The translations under genes and the position numbers were made by a program. 64,000 bases of DNA from Platynereis dumerilii (taxonomy: Eukaryota; Annelida; Polychaeta; Phyllodocida; Nereididae): contig JAPTHN010000011.1 of assembly GCA_026936325.1 (NCBI GenBank), positions 997,001 to 1,061,000 of the forward strand. The letters are read 5' to 3'. The notes beneath the pieces are model-generated. The model ran no database searches. It had not been told where the DNA came from and was given only the letters and a program-made list of their open reading frames with translations. Shown here piece by piece: positions 1 through 12,939 of this stretch; position 1 is the stretch's first letter; each line of letters opens with the position of its first letter.

Positions 1-805
1 ATCATGCTGCCAGATTGTGCAGGATGTCACATCCTGTGCAATGACCCAGTGTTGTGGTCCAGTAAACACCAATCGAGACACCTGACAAAATGGGATCGGT
101 AGGATGAGTCTCAGTGACAAATAAAAGCACCTACAACAACAACCACATGCAATGTGCATGATGTTAATGAGAATTTGGAGGAACCTTAGATTAAAGATGC
201 GACATATAGATTTTCTTCCAAGTAACCTTATTTATAGCCTAATAATAAAAGCCCAGGGCAATGCAAGACAGATGGAATTGTCCATTAAACTCACACAAGG
301 GCCCATTACTTATAGAGGTATAGAGCCAGTTGGGCATTTGGGTGGAACTCCTTTTTGTCTCGTTTGGGAGCATACTGGCTAATGAACAGGATCATGACAG
401 GAATACCTCCCCACACAGACAATGCTGGACAAGCAAGGGCTTGGGTTGGCTGCATGTGGCAACCATTAGGAGAAACGAGCATGACAAGATCAGTGTCAAA
501 CGGAAAACAACAAATGGTAAGCATCACCAAGAAAAGACAATCTGCATGGGAAACTGTAAAATCTTCTTTTGTTGTGGACTTTCAAGGAGGCTGGGCATAT
601 CTTTTTCAGCTTTTCGTGGCTTTTTTAGCCGGCCATTGTATTCAAGTGCAACCCCATGCAACCTAAATCAGTCCACAGCAGCCCACTGGCCACAGCTAAG
701 TTCGTTATGCAATCATTGTTTGGCAGGCCAGGTCAGGCAATCTGGAAATCGGAAAGTCAGGAAGAGATATGGCGGTGGCGCAGAGCATTTTTTTAAGGAT
801 TTTCG

Positions 806-1182
806 ACTGGGAGACCAATGGAACTTTGTAGCGCCGTGATACGCGACATCTATCAATCAGCTAAAGATCCATAAGATAGATTTATGTAATGACTTTTGAA
901 CTGTTAATTTCAGATTTCAGCCAAAACGTAATTTTGATTTATGAAAATTGGAAATCAGAAAGATGGCATTCACTGTATAAATATTACTTTAGAAAATGAA
1001 GAATATTTATTGATATGAAAAAAGGAAGAAGCCTCATTTCAATTGCACCCAAGAACTGCATATTATGACAAACCAAATGTGAAATTAATGAGTTTCTTGG
1101 AAAATTGGTCTCCCAGTGACACCAATTTGACAATGACTGGGAGACCAAATCAGTCCACTGGGAGAACAAATGGTCTCCCAGT
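806..1182. mobile_element. Candidate small MITE with CTGGGAGACC ends
   Basis: The segment begins ACTGGGAGACCAATGG at 806 and ends with the inverted form TGGTCTCCCAGT at 1171-1182. Two more copies of the motif lie inside in alternating orientation (about 1106-1118 inverted, 1137-1149 direct). A3 has no equivalent sequence at the matching place. No clear target duplication is visible, so the boundaries and the MITE reading are tentative. There is no coding potential. Confidence 0.4.
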
Positions 1183-2629
1183 TACTATGTTAAAAAATGC
1201 ACTGCATGGCGCAGTCCAGTGGCATGACTGGCCCATGCAAGGCAAACTAATATCAGAACGGATGGAGCTACAGACAATAAGACAACACAAAACACTGTAA
1301 CAATCCCCATTTGTTAACACAACCTGGCCGTTATGCTATTGAGAAACAACCAAACATGTAGCCCATGGTGTGCATATAATCCAAGCAAGAAAACTATGAC
1401 TAGCTGTACAGGAAAGTTTATAGAAATGTGTGCCACAAAATATAATCTATCGTCATCTGTGTCTGTAAATAGCACAGAGGTGATGTTTCCATCTTGCAGG
1501 GAAATTGTTTTACTTAGCCATCAAGTAGGCAGCCAAAAGGACTCATTATCCTTAGAGAGAGAGAGAGAAAAGGAAATGAAGTATTCCCAGGCAGACATTC
1601 TTTAGTGTTGTGGAGGTCATTAGTGGGCAGGAAACTGACCATTGGCATGCTAGCAGTGCCATGTCTCATTTTTATTACCAGTAGACACGGAAAGGGACTC
1701 TAAACTGTTTATACAGTAAAAGACATAGTCAGACAATATGCGTCCACCCTATCAGTCTGATGAAACAGCTTGGCCTTTTGCTCTGTCCATTTGAGACCCT
1801 GACCACCTGAAAATGACAGGATCAGCAAACGCTGTACAGCCTGAGCCGCCAGTTTGACCTCAGTGACCAGTGTTGCTCACATTCAGCCAGTCTAGTTGCA
1901 TGGAGATATGTCTAATACCAAACAAAAGATAGTCACCGAGAAGCCTGGGGTGAATTGGGTTGACCACCTAGCATCGGTTCCCACTCAGACCTTCATATTC
2001 AAACAGGGTTGCAGGGTCATTAAATAAAACATCACTCAGTCGGTGTCCACTCGACATTGCCATTGGTGTCTTATGTCCAGCCATTCAAATTGGTGGACCA
2101 GGTACTGTCCAGAGCAGGACAGCAGAGCTCCTGTTACTGCCTATTGGCAAACAACTGTGATTGGGTAAACAAGCAGTGAAAGGGATCGCCCACACATCAA
2201 CACAGCTACTTCCTGTGTACTTGAATTGTGTGAAAATCGCAGCTACCTTCAAAGGATGCCGTCATCAAAAATTCATAGAAAGCAAAGAGTGGCAATAAAG
2301 CTAGGCTGCAGCGATTGCCAAATGCTCACCAGGCAAAAGTCCTGATTGAGGAAGTCCTCTAATTCAGTCCATGAATTCAATGTTGATTTGCCTAACAATG
2401 ACGGCTGGCTATATTGTGTAATGGTGCAATGGAGACAATAGATTAGAATACTCACACCACAGATAGAGTTAATAGAGAAACCAAGAGAGAAAGAAGCATT
2501 TAAGTAAAGAGAGAGAAAAGACGCAGGGAAGCACGGCTGGATCGATAGATAGTTAGCTTAAAAAATATTCTAGTGATCTAATTCCAAGACTGGTAACCAC
2601 AAATTGAAAATAGAATAAGCAGATCTCAT

Positions 2630-2643
2630 TGGGGGGGGGGGGG
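2630..2643. repeat. Poly-G tract
   Basis: An uninterrupted run of about a dozen G residues lies in A1. The matching place in A3 (around 13080) has no such run, so it expanded after the duplication or was lost in A3. Confidence 0.8.
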
Positions 2644-3650
2644 AATGGGTGAGAGATGTCATAGAGATGTAGTCCCTCTGCATTAGCTGAATACAGGGCC
2701 ATCTATCAAGGATATCCTCAATATTTCACAGGTTGACTCATTGGATACTGATACTGCCTGGGTTGGCTAAATGTCTGCGTGATTGACAGTTGCTTTGGCC
2801 AGAGATGACAATACAGTGTGGGGTGAATAGGGAAGGTGCATTGTGTCAGCATCATTCAGGGGACTAAGATGGACTCTCCATTTACTCTTGTCATGTAGGC
2901 CCCTCTGCCGGAAATTGAGTTGTGAAGTCAATCTCTTTGCTTCCATTTACTACCAACCTCAGCAGTCCCTGGCCTCTGGGTCCACTGGTTGGGTCCACTG
3001 CTTTTATCGCCGCCCAGCAAGCGAATATGTGCCCTTGTTGTTGCTGATAGCATGTATCCAATGAAAGCTGTTGTTGATAGTGTGTTGCTTCTATAGTTGC
3101 CCTTATCAACAAAATTGCTGTTAGTTTGGCTGTTAATGTAGCTTCTACAACTTTGCTGTTGCAGTTGGTATTACTTTTACCTTGCTACTGATACTTGCAT
3201 GCTGTAATTACAAGAACTTTTGATGACACTGATAACACACACCAAATGATTGATGGAGGCTACTTGTGTCAAATCAGGAGCACAGCTGCTTCATAGATGT
3301 CAATATTGTTCCTGTTGTTTACCACATAGCCTGATAGAGAAGGAGAGTAGAGTTGTGCAGAGGTCCGTGTTGGTCTGTTGCCCTGCAGCTTTTCTTTATC
3401 TCATTGTTCCCAGAGGATGTGGGGTCAGACCAACTTCAAAGACTGTGTTAACCTGCCTCCAGATTTTGCTTGGGGTCAAATACAAAGCTACAATGCTATT
3501 GGATTATGCTGCTTGGTGTTTGCTCTGAATTGTCAGGGCAGCATGTTTGTCCTGGCTGCCAAAGGCAGAAACGCCACACACTATAAAGATGAAATACCTG
3601 TGGAGAGAAGTCACATAATTCTATTGGTGCTTTTGCGTCCAGCCAAGTCT

Positions 3651-4860
3651 CTCATCGCACTGCCTAGTAGTGATTATCGAGTCTTTCTGCATTCATCAAA
3701 ATTTATAATTAATGTCAAGGATATTCAGACAGAATATCGAAATAGCTATTTCCCACAACTGCCTCTAGCAATCCCGTCATGACCTCTTTGTGACTCAGTG
3801 ATCCAAAACGCAGATGGAAAGTAAATAACGTTAATCAGCCATTGACCAGTTGATATCCATTGCTGCCAAGTTGGCTGCCTAATAAACACCTAACGGATAA
3901 GCATTACTGGCATGCAGTGTCCATTTATGTGATGCAGGTCACACTGTGAGCATTATCTGCATTAGGTAGGAGACACTGTTCAGCCTTAGCTGGATATCAC
4001 ATCAACTTTTCTGAAGCAGGGCAGATCCAATCACCAAGGAAAATGATATCAATAGTTCCAAACATGCCAAGAGCCTTTCCTCTCCTGGATACAGATAAGT
4101 CCTAAGTGCTGAGAAGAAGGATATCTTCCTTTCATCTACAAGAGATCCAAAATTGACAGGACTTCACCCTGGATAAAAGCAAGTGTGACATCCCAAGGAC
4201 AACAGTTTCTGTCCAGAAACATCACCCCTCCCCCTCCCTCCCTTCGAGTCAAATTCTCTTAATATTCTCTTCATATTTCTGATATTTTGGGTTCTTTCAT
4301 TCAATAATGTGTTTCATCACTTCAAAGCAAGATATTCCACTAGAACAATTTTTTCTCAGCTTAGGACAAATGGAACCCAGAGAAAAATTGATATTATCAG
4401 AGGGTCTAATCTCAAAGCAGATCTGGAATTAGATCTGATGCACTCCACGAAACAGCACCCTGAAGCTTTCAAACATTACTGTCAACATTGTTTTAAGTTA
4501 CGTTTTGAGAAGTTCAACCGTTTCGAATCAGCTTCAAACTTGATTAATCGTAATTTCTGGCGAGACATCTGATGTGAGTGTAGAAGTTGGCTTGTTGTTA
4601 ATGAAATATGTAAATATGTAAATCAAATTGTGAGATTTCCCTCCTAAAATGGCAACCAAATTAATAGACAGTGTCATTCAAGTTATCAAACTGGCATGTT
4701 CAACTCATTATCTTTAGCAATTGCAGTGAGCCAATACATTATTGTAATACCATTTTGCAGAAAACCACCCACCTGCTATATTGGCAATATATTATGTAGC
4801 CATGTGTTATGTAGCTACACATAAGCTACAAGATTACTATCATCTAAAGTGGACAAGCTG
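3651..4860. other. Spacer between A1 and A2, no recognised feature
   Basis: This stretch has no copy elsewhere in the window and no convincing gene. Visible features are a C-rich run near 4226-4245, a short repeated ATATGTAA element near 4605-4625 and a palindromic TGTAGCTACACA near 4810. The 87-codon open frame at 4309-4572 has no recognisable domain and no second copy, and is treated as chance. Confidence 0.5.
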
Positions 4861-7690
4861 CCATCTTGCTAATATCTTGAACGTGTTTTATGAGACAGCT
4901 TAAATCAGAGCATCAGTACACAAACACGACCATTTACAGTAAGGGTTATGAATTCTTCAAAGAGGGAAGAGTATGAGGATGAAGTATTGCAGCAAAGGGG
5001 AAAGTTATGATTTGGCAATCATTTTAGCGGCCAACTTCACCTATCATCTGCATCACTTGCAGAGTTTACAAGTTTGCAAACCTCATCTTCAGAGATTTAT
5101 TTGAAAGGCTAACAGAGCAGCATTGCTTTCATTTCAATATTAATGTGTTATATGTGCAAGTTAACAAGATGGGTTGATGGTGTCAGATGCATGGCATTAA
5201 GGATGCTGGCATAAACAAGAGGATCAACCGCATCTGGACCAGCAGCAGGAGATGCATTGGAGGTGGATGCTGACTCCTGATGCTTCCTGATCGAGCGATA
5301 ATACCAACCAAGCAACCAACCCCTGCTGCTCTTCCCTCATTTTCCCCCTTACCTTCTCCTGGATTCCTGTCGGTGATCAATAGATTTAATTGGAATTGCT
5401 CAAGCGTCATGATTAAGAGGACAATTCAAGTGTCTCCTGAAAGCCATGCAGGCATCATTCTGCCAGATTGCACAGGGTGTCACATCTTGTGCAATGACCC
5501 AGTCCCATGGCTCTTTGTGGCCCAGTAAACAGCAACTGAGACACCTGACAAAACGGGATGGCCAGGATGGCCTTGAGCGACACTTTAAGGCAACCGCAAC
5601 AACAACCAAATGCAATGCATGAGAATTTGGAGAGAACCTTAGATAAAGTTTCTACACATAGACATTCTGCCAAGTAACCTTAAGTACAGCCTATAAGTAC
5701 ATTGTATAAGTAAAAATCCCAAGAAAATGCTACATGTGGCAAACACTATAAGAAATAGGAAAGACGAGCGTGACAAAATTAGCTGAATTTCCTATATGGC
5801 CTGGCTGGATATCAGTTTCTTACATATTAACACAGAGCAAACCTGTTTTGCTGCAGGAACACCACATCATGCCTTCACAGTGGTTGCTGACAAGAAAAGG
5901 GCAAAATACATATCAGTGATTTACCGCGACTGCAGAGGTAAATACGAACTGGGGCCCATGAGAAAATAGGGTAGCCAGTCTGACATGCAGTTCTATATAC
6001 TGGTGCCTCTGTCTTCTCACAGCATGAGTTGCAAATTCTTTGCTAATCCCAGGCCATCAGCTCTTATGATTTCCACCTCTAGGTGAGAAATTGGGCCCAG
6101 ATTTCCCATTTTTTATTGGCTCAAGGATCAGCGATTTGGGGGGGACGGTATTCAGCCATAAGGCTTAGCAGCCACATGAAATGCATAACAATCATTTCCA
6201 TCTATCAATGCATTTCACAGAATACTTGAATTCATGAAGATTACTGTGGAATGGGGGAATTACTTTGGTCGATTAAATAACATGAAAATTAATGAACTTA
6301 TCTCACCTTATGACAGATTTGCCACAGCACACATGGGAACGTATATGACAGCATCTGTTTCAAGATGTTAATCTCAAGGAATCATATCTGACAGAGTAAA
6401 TGACAGGCAAATCAGCCTTGATGGCGTGTTCCTCAAGGATCCGATATGTAATCACATACACGTCTTCCTAAGCCATCCCAACATACCATCATACAGCAGG
6501 GTCTGCTTGGCAGGTCTATTCACAGACCTTATTAGCAGTTACGCCTCAAGCCATTTTCCTGAAACTCTTGCCATAGTATAATCCTTGCATAGAATGTGAT
6601 TTTCAGTAAGTGTTCTTAAGTCCCGAAGTCAACACTTACTTTGCATCTCCATCAAGAGCTATGGCAACACAAAATGCCGATGCATCAGGCTATAGAGAGT
6701 GAGAGACAAGCTCAAATTGCACTTTGCAAGGCCAGCCAAGGACCATTACAAGTTGAGTATGTTCCAAATCAGCCACATTCCAAATTCTGCCTTAAGGATT
6801 ATGTCCTAGAACGGAAGAAAAAGCCATTGAATAGCAGCTTGAAATTTGAATAATTTTCCAAAAAATTGCGCTGTTGACCTAGCCTTGAATTATATCCTTG
6901 AGATATAGCTCATGTCCTTGTTCCAATCATATAAAAAGGTTCTTTCTCACTCATAATTTGACTCTCGTCCAGAAACTAAGCCATTCTGATTGCACAGAAT
7001 TCCAGCATTTACCGGGCAAAACACTTAGGATGGGAATAAATGGCATCTGTCTTTTGAGCGCACTTGCCGGGTCACAAGATATGGCATCGTCTCGAATGGA
7101 GCTCATTTCGACAGGTTGTCATTGCAGGCAGCGGACAAGAACAGCTTTCAAATGAGCACGATCCCCCATCCTCAGATTGCTCCCTTCATATTCAGTTTCA
7201 TTGAGACATTATCTTTCGGCATATTCACTACAGACAGCCATTGAAAAACAGCAATACAGTCCTTGCAGCAGCGGTTATTGCACTTCCAATATTCTCCAAT
7301 TACCATAGATTCTTCATGTTGCTCTTCATTGTGTAATGCATCATTCAATTGCATTCATCTTTTTCAAATGAATGGAATAATCAAAGTCTGCATTATAAAC
7401 ATGAATACCTCAGCCCCCTTTAAAGTCAGACAAATATTAACATTTCATTTCGTGTTACCCAAATTGCAGAATTTGGAAAATATTTCACATGACACCAAAT
7501 GCTGGAAATACACAATATTTACTGTCACTGTGTAACTACTATTTTCATATAATATGTAGTGCCACAACCTTTTTGAAATTTGTACCGATCTTGAGATTGC
7601 TAATAATCACTCAGAAAACGATGTTTACCTGGCTTCAAAGGAATTGTGTGAAGCAAAACAAAAGCAAGACCATATGCAATAGAAATATAT
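4861..7690 (+). repeat. Cluster A segmental duplication, copy A2 (3'-truncated)
   Basis: A2 starts with CATCTTGCTAATATC, the same sequence that starts A3 at about 7692. It runs collinearly with A3: 4940-5400 match 7741-8230, 5453-5690 match 8286-8510, 5880-6100 match 9085-9320, 6150-6900 match 9450-10230 and 6900-7230 match 10235-10590. Bases ~7240-7640 have no partner in A3 and are probably an insertion in A2 or a loss in A3. A2 stops where A3 begins, so it lacks the A1/A3 portion equivalent to 11400-14110. This head-to-tail layout is what unequal crossing-over leaves. Confidence 0.8.
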
Positions 7691-8511
7691 TGTCATCTTG
7701 CTAATATCAGAACAGCAGCACATGTCCACAACCATTTAGAGTAAAAGTCATGAATTCTTCAAGGAGGAAAATGTATGAGGATGAAGTATTGCAGTAAATA
7801 GGAAAGTTACAATTAAGTAATAATTTTTAAGCTGCAAATTTTTCCTATCATCCGCATCGCTTTCAGAGTTTACAAGTTTGTAAACCTCTATTTGAGAGAT
7901 TTATTTGAAAGACTGACAGGGCACAGCCGAGGTTATGCTTTCATTTCAACATTAATATGTTATATGTGCAAATTAACAAGATAGGGCGATAGAGTCAGGT
8001 GCATGGCATTAAGGGGCTGACATCAAAAAGAGGATAAGCAGCATCAAGACCAGCATCAGGAGCAGTAAAAGCAGCAGATGCGTTTGAGGTCGATGATTCC
8101 TGATGCATCCTGATCAAGCGATAATGCAACCGAGCAACCCCAGCTGCTCCAACCTCCGTTTTTCTCTCTCGCCTCCTCCTGGATTCTCCTGGATTCATCA
8201 CGGTGATTAATAGATTTAATTGGAATCGCTCAAGTGTCAAGATCAAGAGGACAGTTGAAGTGCCTCCTGAAAGCCATGCAGTTATCATGCAGCCAGATTG
8301 CACAGGGTGTCACATCATGTGCAATGACCTGGTATCATGGCCAAGCGTTGTGGCCCAGTAAACAACTGAGACACCAGACAAAATGGGATCGGCTGGATGG
8401 GTCTGAGCGACACTTAAGTGGCACAACAACAACCAAATGCAATGTGTGTAATGTGAGTAAGAATTCAAAGAGAACCTCAGATAAAAGCAGACATTCTGTA
8501 AAGTAGCCTTA

Positions 8512-8660
8512 TTTATTATAAATATTAATTTGATACTTGATTAATGGGATTTTCTGACCGTCCCCACACCACAGGACCACACTGGAAATAAGACTTGTCT
8601 TTTATGTGTTATCCTGGCCACCTTGTGGCAAATAAAATCAAATCAAATCAAATCAAATCA
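8512..8660 (+). mobile_element. LINE 3'-end fragment with (AAATC)n tail
   Basis: A ~150-bp insertion relative to A1 (about 235) and A2 (about 5695) ends in an AAATC tail repeated five or so times (8634-8660). The last residues before the tail read as a diverged polypeptide end. Simple-repeat tails of this kind and extreme 5' truncation are typical of CR1/L2-type non-LTR retrotransposons. The family cannot be fixed from so short a piece. Confidence 0.5.
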
Positions 8661-10680
8661 GACCCTATAACTAAACAGCCCAGGAAAATGTTAGACAAAT
8701 GGCACTGTCCATTACTCACACAAGAAGGACCCATTTCTTATTGAGGTGCCGACACCTCAGAGCCATCTTGGGCACAAGGGTGGCTAACTCCTTATTGTCT
8801 CATCTGGAAGCATACTGGCCAATGACCAGGACCATGACAGGAATACCTCCATACACAGACAATGGTAGGCATGCAAGAGCTTACGTGACAGTTCCTTGTG
8901 CTGGCTACATGTGGCAACCAGTTATGAGAAACAGGGAAGAAGAGCGTGACAAGATTAGTTCCTAATAACCACTGCTTGCTCAGCTGAATTTCCTACCTTG
9001 CCAGGTCCTGTATCAGTTTCATATATATTAACTCAGAGCTAACCCATATTACTGAAGGAATAACAGAGTATGTCTACACAGCGCTTGTCAGCACCAAAAG
9101 AAGGGCATAATACATGTCATTGGTTTACCTCTGTCAACAGCTAAGTAAATACTTGGCCTATGAGTAAATATGGTGGCCAGTCTGACATGCATCTGCATAC
9201 TGGTGCGCACCAGTGTCCCTGCTGCCTCACAGCATGGGCTCCGAATTCTTGGATAAAACCAGGCACCATCCCTTATGATCTTAACCACAAGTGGAGAAAA
9301 TTGGGGCTCAGATTTCCCATTTGTTACCAGCTCAAGGATTAGTGTGGCAACTGAAAACCTCAATTCGGCTCACATAGCTTATCTGAGTCAACAGGACTTA
9401 ACATAATGAAGATAAATATGATAGGGCCTAAAGCAGGGCGGATAATGGCTATTGGGGAAGAGGTATTTTTGCCAAAAGGCATAGCAGGTGCATGAAATGC
9501 ATAGGAATCACTTCCATCTGTCAATAAGTGCATTTCACAGAATTCTTAAATTCATAAAGATTCAATGTGGAATTTGGAGGATTTATTTCAATTGATTGAG
9601 TGATGTCAACGTTAATGAACTTATTTAACCTTCTGACCAACTTGGCAGAGCATACACAGCCAAATGATGGTAAATGACAGCATCTGTTTCAAGATGTAAA
9701 TCTTGAGGAATCATGTGTGGCAGTGTAAATGACAGGCAAATCAGCCTTGATGGATTCAATATATAATCACATTCACGTCTTCCTAAGCCATCCTAACATA
9801 CCATCATACACCGGGATCTGCTTGGCAGGTCTATTAACAGACCTTATTAGCAGCTGCGCCTCAAGACACTTTCCTGAGACTCTTGGCACAGTGTAATCCT
9901 CGGATAGAATGTTATTTCCAGTACACTGTAAATGTTCTTAAGTAGGAAAGACAACACTTACTGTGCATCTCTATCATGAGCTGCGGCAACACAAAATGCC
10001 ATTGCATCAGGCTATAGAAAGTGAGAGTCAATCTCAAATTACACTTTGCAAGGCCAGCCAAGAACTATTACAAGTAGCATATGTTCCAAATTAGGCACAA
10101 ATTCCTTATTCTGCCTTGAGGATTATGTCCTGGCATGCAAGAAAAAGCCTTTACCAATGGTAAGTGGAAGCTTGAAATTTGAATAATTTGGCAATAATTT
10201 GCGCTGTTGACTTAGTCTTAAATTACGTCCTTGAGATTTAACTCACGTCCTTGTTCCAATCACATAAAAGGTGCTTTCTTGCTTGCACTGTGACTTTCCC
10301 ACAGATGCAAAGTCATTCTAACAGCACAGAATTGCTGCACTTAGTGGGGAAAATGCTTTGGATGGGGAGTTAATAGCAAATGCCCTTCCTTCGCAATTGC
10401 TGTGTCACAAGATATTGCATCGTCTCGAATGGAGATCATTTTGGCAAGGCTGTTATGGCAGGCAGCGGGCAAGAATTATAAAGATCCTTCTTGTTTGGAA
10501 ATGGGCACGATCCTCCATCCTCAGACTGCTCCTTCCATATGCAATTTCATTGAGGCATAAACATTCTACGGCTAGTTGCACTTATATTGCATATTCGCTG
10601 CACACAGCAAATGGGAAGCTAAACAAAAGCAAGAAAATCTGCAACGGAAAATTATAAAATCATCATGGTGGTCGATCAAG

Positions 10681-11303
10681 CTGCCCTGTGAAATTGAAAC
10701 ACAGTAAGTGACCAAAAAACAGTAACTGAGTTGAGCATAACTTCTCAATCCTACTAATAATATCTACCTCCATGCCAAATTTCATACCTGTATCACTTCT
10801 AGTTACCCCACAAATCCATGATAAACAAACACAGTATCAACTGCTCACATCAAAATGGACATGTCATGTCAGGCCAAAACACAGTAATTTACTCATTTTG
10901 TTTTGAAACACAGTATCTCTTTGGCTTATTACTGTGTTTCAAAATCAAATTTTTGAGTTACTGTGTTTTGACATGACGCAAACAGGGAGATACTGTTTTT
11001 TCACATCAACTGAGTAGATGTCTTCAGCAATGACATAAATAGAAAATAAAATGTTTCTCATTCAAAACACAGTAAGTCATTAAAAAGCACAACGTTGTCT
11101 AATATATCTGTAAGAAGTCGTTTTGGGTGACAAATGATATACACACATAAACTTTGATTATATTTCTTCATATTTGAAGCATTGACTTGAGGGTGCTTCA
11201 TCTGGAGATTAAGATATAGAGGTCACAATGTTACAAACAAAGAAATGCGTTTTTCTCAAAATCACTGAAATGGCAGTTACTGTGTTTTGAAATCACAGGG
11301 CAG
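10681..11303. mobile_element. MITE with 27-bp inverted ends and CAAG target duplication
   Basis: The ends are inverted copies: CTGCCCTGTGAAATTGAAAC at 10681 and its near reverse complement finishing CACAGGGCAG at 11303. The flanks carry CAAG on both sides (10677-10680, 11304-11307). The paralogous site in A1 (near 580) has CAAG once and no insert, which supports a real insertion with a 4-bp target duplication. Inside, the motif ACTGTGTTT and its complement recur many times, with an internal inverted pair around 10870-10970. No coding frame of note. Four-base duplications occur in Chapaev-, Sola- and some Academ-type elements, so the superfamily is open. Confidence 0.8.
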
Positions 11304-11514
11304 CAAGGATGTTTGATGTGTCTTTTGGGCTTTGGGTCGAGGCTTGTTGTGTAGATTGATGTAATCAGGGGCAACCATAGGTAACTAATGACAGTCCAAG
11401 GCAGCCCAGAGGCCATGGATCAGTTCATAACGCAAGCATTGTTTGGCCAGGCCAGGTCAGGCGATCTGGAAATCAGAAAGTTGAATCCATGACATGCACC
11501 ACACTTGCTTGCTT

Positions 11515-11765
11515 CTGTTGTGCTGGTGTACCCCAGATCAGCCTAGCAGCTCATTCGCCAACTTTTGTGGAGGGAGCTGCAGTCTGGAACATACCCTATT
11601 AATTTAGAGACGCCCAGGGTCTGTCAGTAGTCCCAGCATCGAATACTGGATACAACCCGCCTCCATTTAATGTCCCATTGGCTCGGACTGAAGTGAGTTC
11701 CCTGGGCAAGATTTGAACCCATGCCCTCAAAGCAACGATGCAACCTAACGCAATCTAATTTCTAT
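11515..11765 (-). mobile_element. Diverged tRNA-derived SINE, minus strand
   Basis: On the minus strand the sequence GCATGGGTTCAAATCTTG (around 11715-11730) looks like a pol III B box, followed downstream by GGGACATTAAATGGAGGC. That resembles the body motif GATGAGACGTTAAATTGGCG of the SINE at 12597-12935. The A box is degenerate. A1 has nothing comparable at this place. This looks like a second, older SINE related in layout to the other one. The exact ends are not resolved. Confidence 0.55.
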
Positions 11766-12596
11766 AAACAATAAGGAAGTGATGCTTCCATTTTGTAGAG
11801 AAATTATTTCACTTGGCTATCAAGCAGGCTGCCAAGAATAACTCATTACCCTAGGAGAAAGAGAAAAAGAAATGAAGTCTACCCTGACTGACAGGGTTGT
11901 GGATGTCAGAACAAGGAGGTCAAATGACCTGCGTTCAGCTTATTTCTTTACATTTCTTAACATTACTGGGCAGCTAACTGACCATTGGCATGCCAGCATT
12001 GCCAGGTCTCACACTTTCATCTCAAGTAGACACAGAAAGGAACAGCAAGCAGTTTAAAGAGTAAATTGCACAACAATATGCGTACACCCAATCAGTGTGA
12101 TGGAACGGCTTGGCCTTTTGCTCTGACCATTTCAGACCCTGACCATGAAGCTTTGGCTTATACCAGGCAGAGGACAGTCAGAGAGAAGCCTGGGGTGATT
12201 TTGTTTGACCACCTACCACTCCACATTGCCGCTGGTGTCCACTGTCCAGCCATGCAAAGTAGACAAGGCACTATCCAGAGGAAAACAGCTGAGCTCCTGT
12301 TACTGCCCATTGGCCAAGGACTGTGATTGGCAAACAAGCAGTGAAAGGAATCCCCCACACATCAACACAGCTCTCTCCTGTGTACTTGAATCGTGTGAAA
12401 ATCACAGCCACCTTCAAAGGATGCCCTCATCAAAAATTCATAGAAAGCAAACAGAAGCAATAAAGTGAGTCTGCACCGATTTCAAATGCTCGCCAGGCAA
12501 AAGTCCTGATTTAGGAAGTCCTCTAATTCAGGCCATGAGTTCAATGTTGATTTGTCTCACACTGACAGCCAGCCCTCTTCTGTAATGGAGACTTTA

Positions 12597-12904
12597 CGCA
12601 GCTGGGTGGCCAAGTGGTTAAGGTTCCCGCCTGCTCTGCTGAAGGTCTTTGCCGGCATGGGTTCGAACCCCGGGAGGGGAACTCAAAATTTTCAGTGGAC
12701 CTTCATGAGCAAAATCCCAGCTGGATGTCGTTCGGATGAGACGTTAAATTGGCGGCCCCTTGTATCAGTGTCTATGCTGGGCAAGTAAAAGATCCCTCAC
12801 ATGGGGTAAATGTGTAACATGTTGAGGACTCCCGCTCTCTCTCCCATCTCATCAATCAACCCTCGTGAGTGCCCAGAACTGGGCTTAGAGGGCTGCACTT
12901 ACCA

Positions 12905-12935
<31 letters not shown>
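12597..12935 (+). mobile_element. Full-length tRNA-derived SINE with (CTAT)n tail
   Basis: The head resembles a Leu/Ser-type tRNA: A box TGGCCAAGTGGTTAAGG (about 12608-12624) and B box GGTTCGAACCC (about 12660-12670). A non-tRNA body with GATGAGACGTTAAATTGG and GTAAAAGATCCC follows, and the 3' tail is (CTAT)n at about 12905-12935. Flanking CTTTA duplications lie at 12592-12596 and 12936-12940. A1 (about 2430-2450) lacks the insert. Transcription would be by RNA polymerase III from the internal promoter, with mobilisation by a partner LINE. The 339-bp length, intact boxes and duplication suggest an almost complete copy. Confidence 0.88.

Positions 12936-12939
<4 letters not shown>

Larger units (their letters stand above)
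1..3650 (+). repeat. Cluster A segmental duplication, copy A1 (left edge cut by window)
   Basis: This block is collinear with A3. Bases 1-230 match 8286-8510, 330-530 match 8765-8950, 690-760 match 11408-11490, 1490-1560 match 11785-11855, 1740-2340 match 12070-12510 and 2690-3650 match 13090-14110. A1 lacks the stretch equivalent to about 9000-10600 of A3. Open frames here (for example 355-666 and 2843-3064) have partners in A3, but the similarity is no better in frame than outside it, so I do not call genes. The block is read as diverged duplicated non-coding DNA. Its start lies outside the window. Confidence 0.8.

Noticed and set aside
12597-12680. Apparent tRNA gene (A and B boxes)
   Set aside because: It does not fold to a full tRNA by eye, is followed by a SINE body and a (CTAT)n tail, is flanked by CTTTA duplications, and is absent from the paralogous A1 site.
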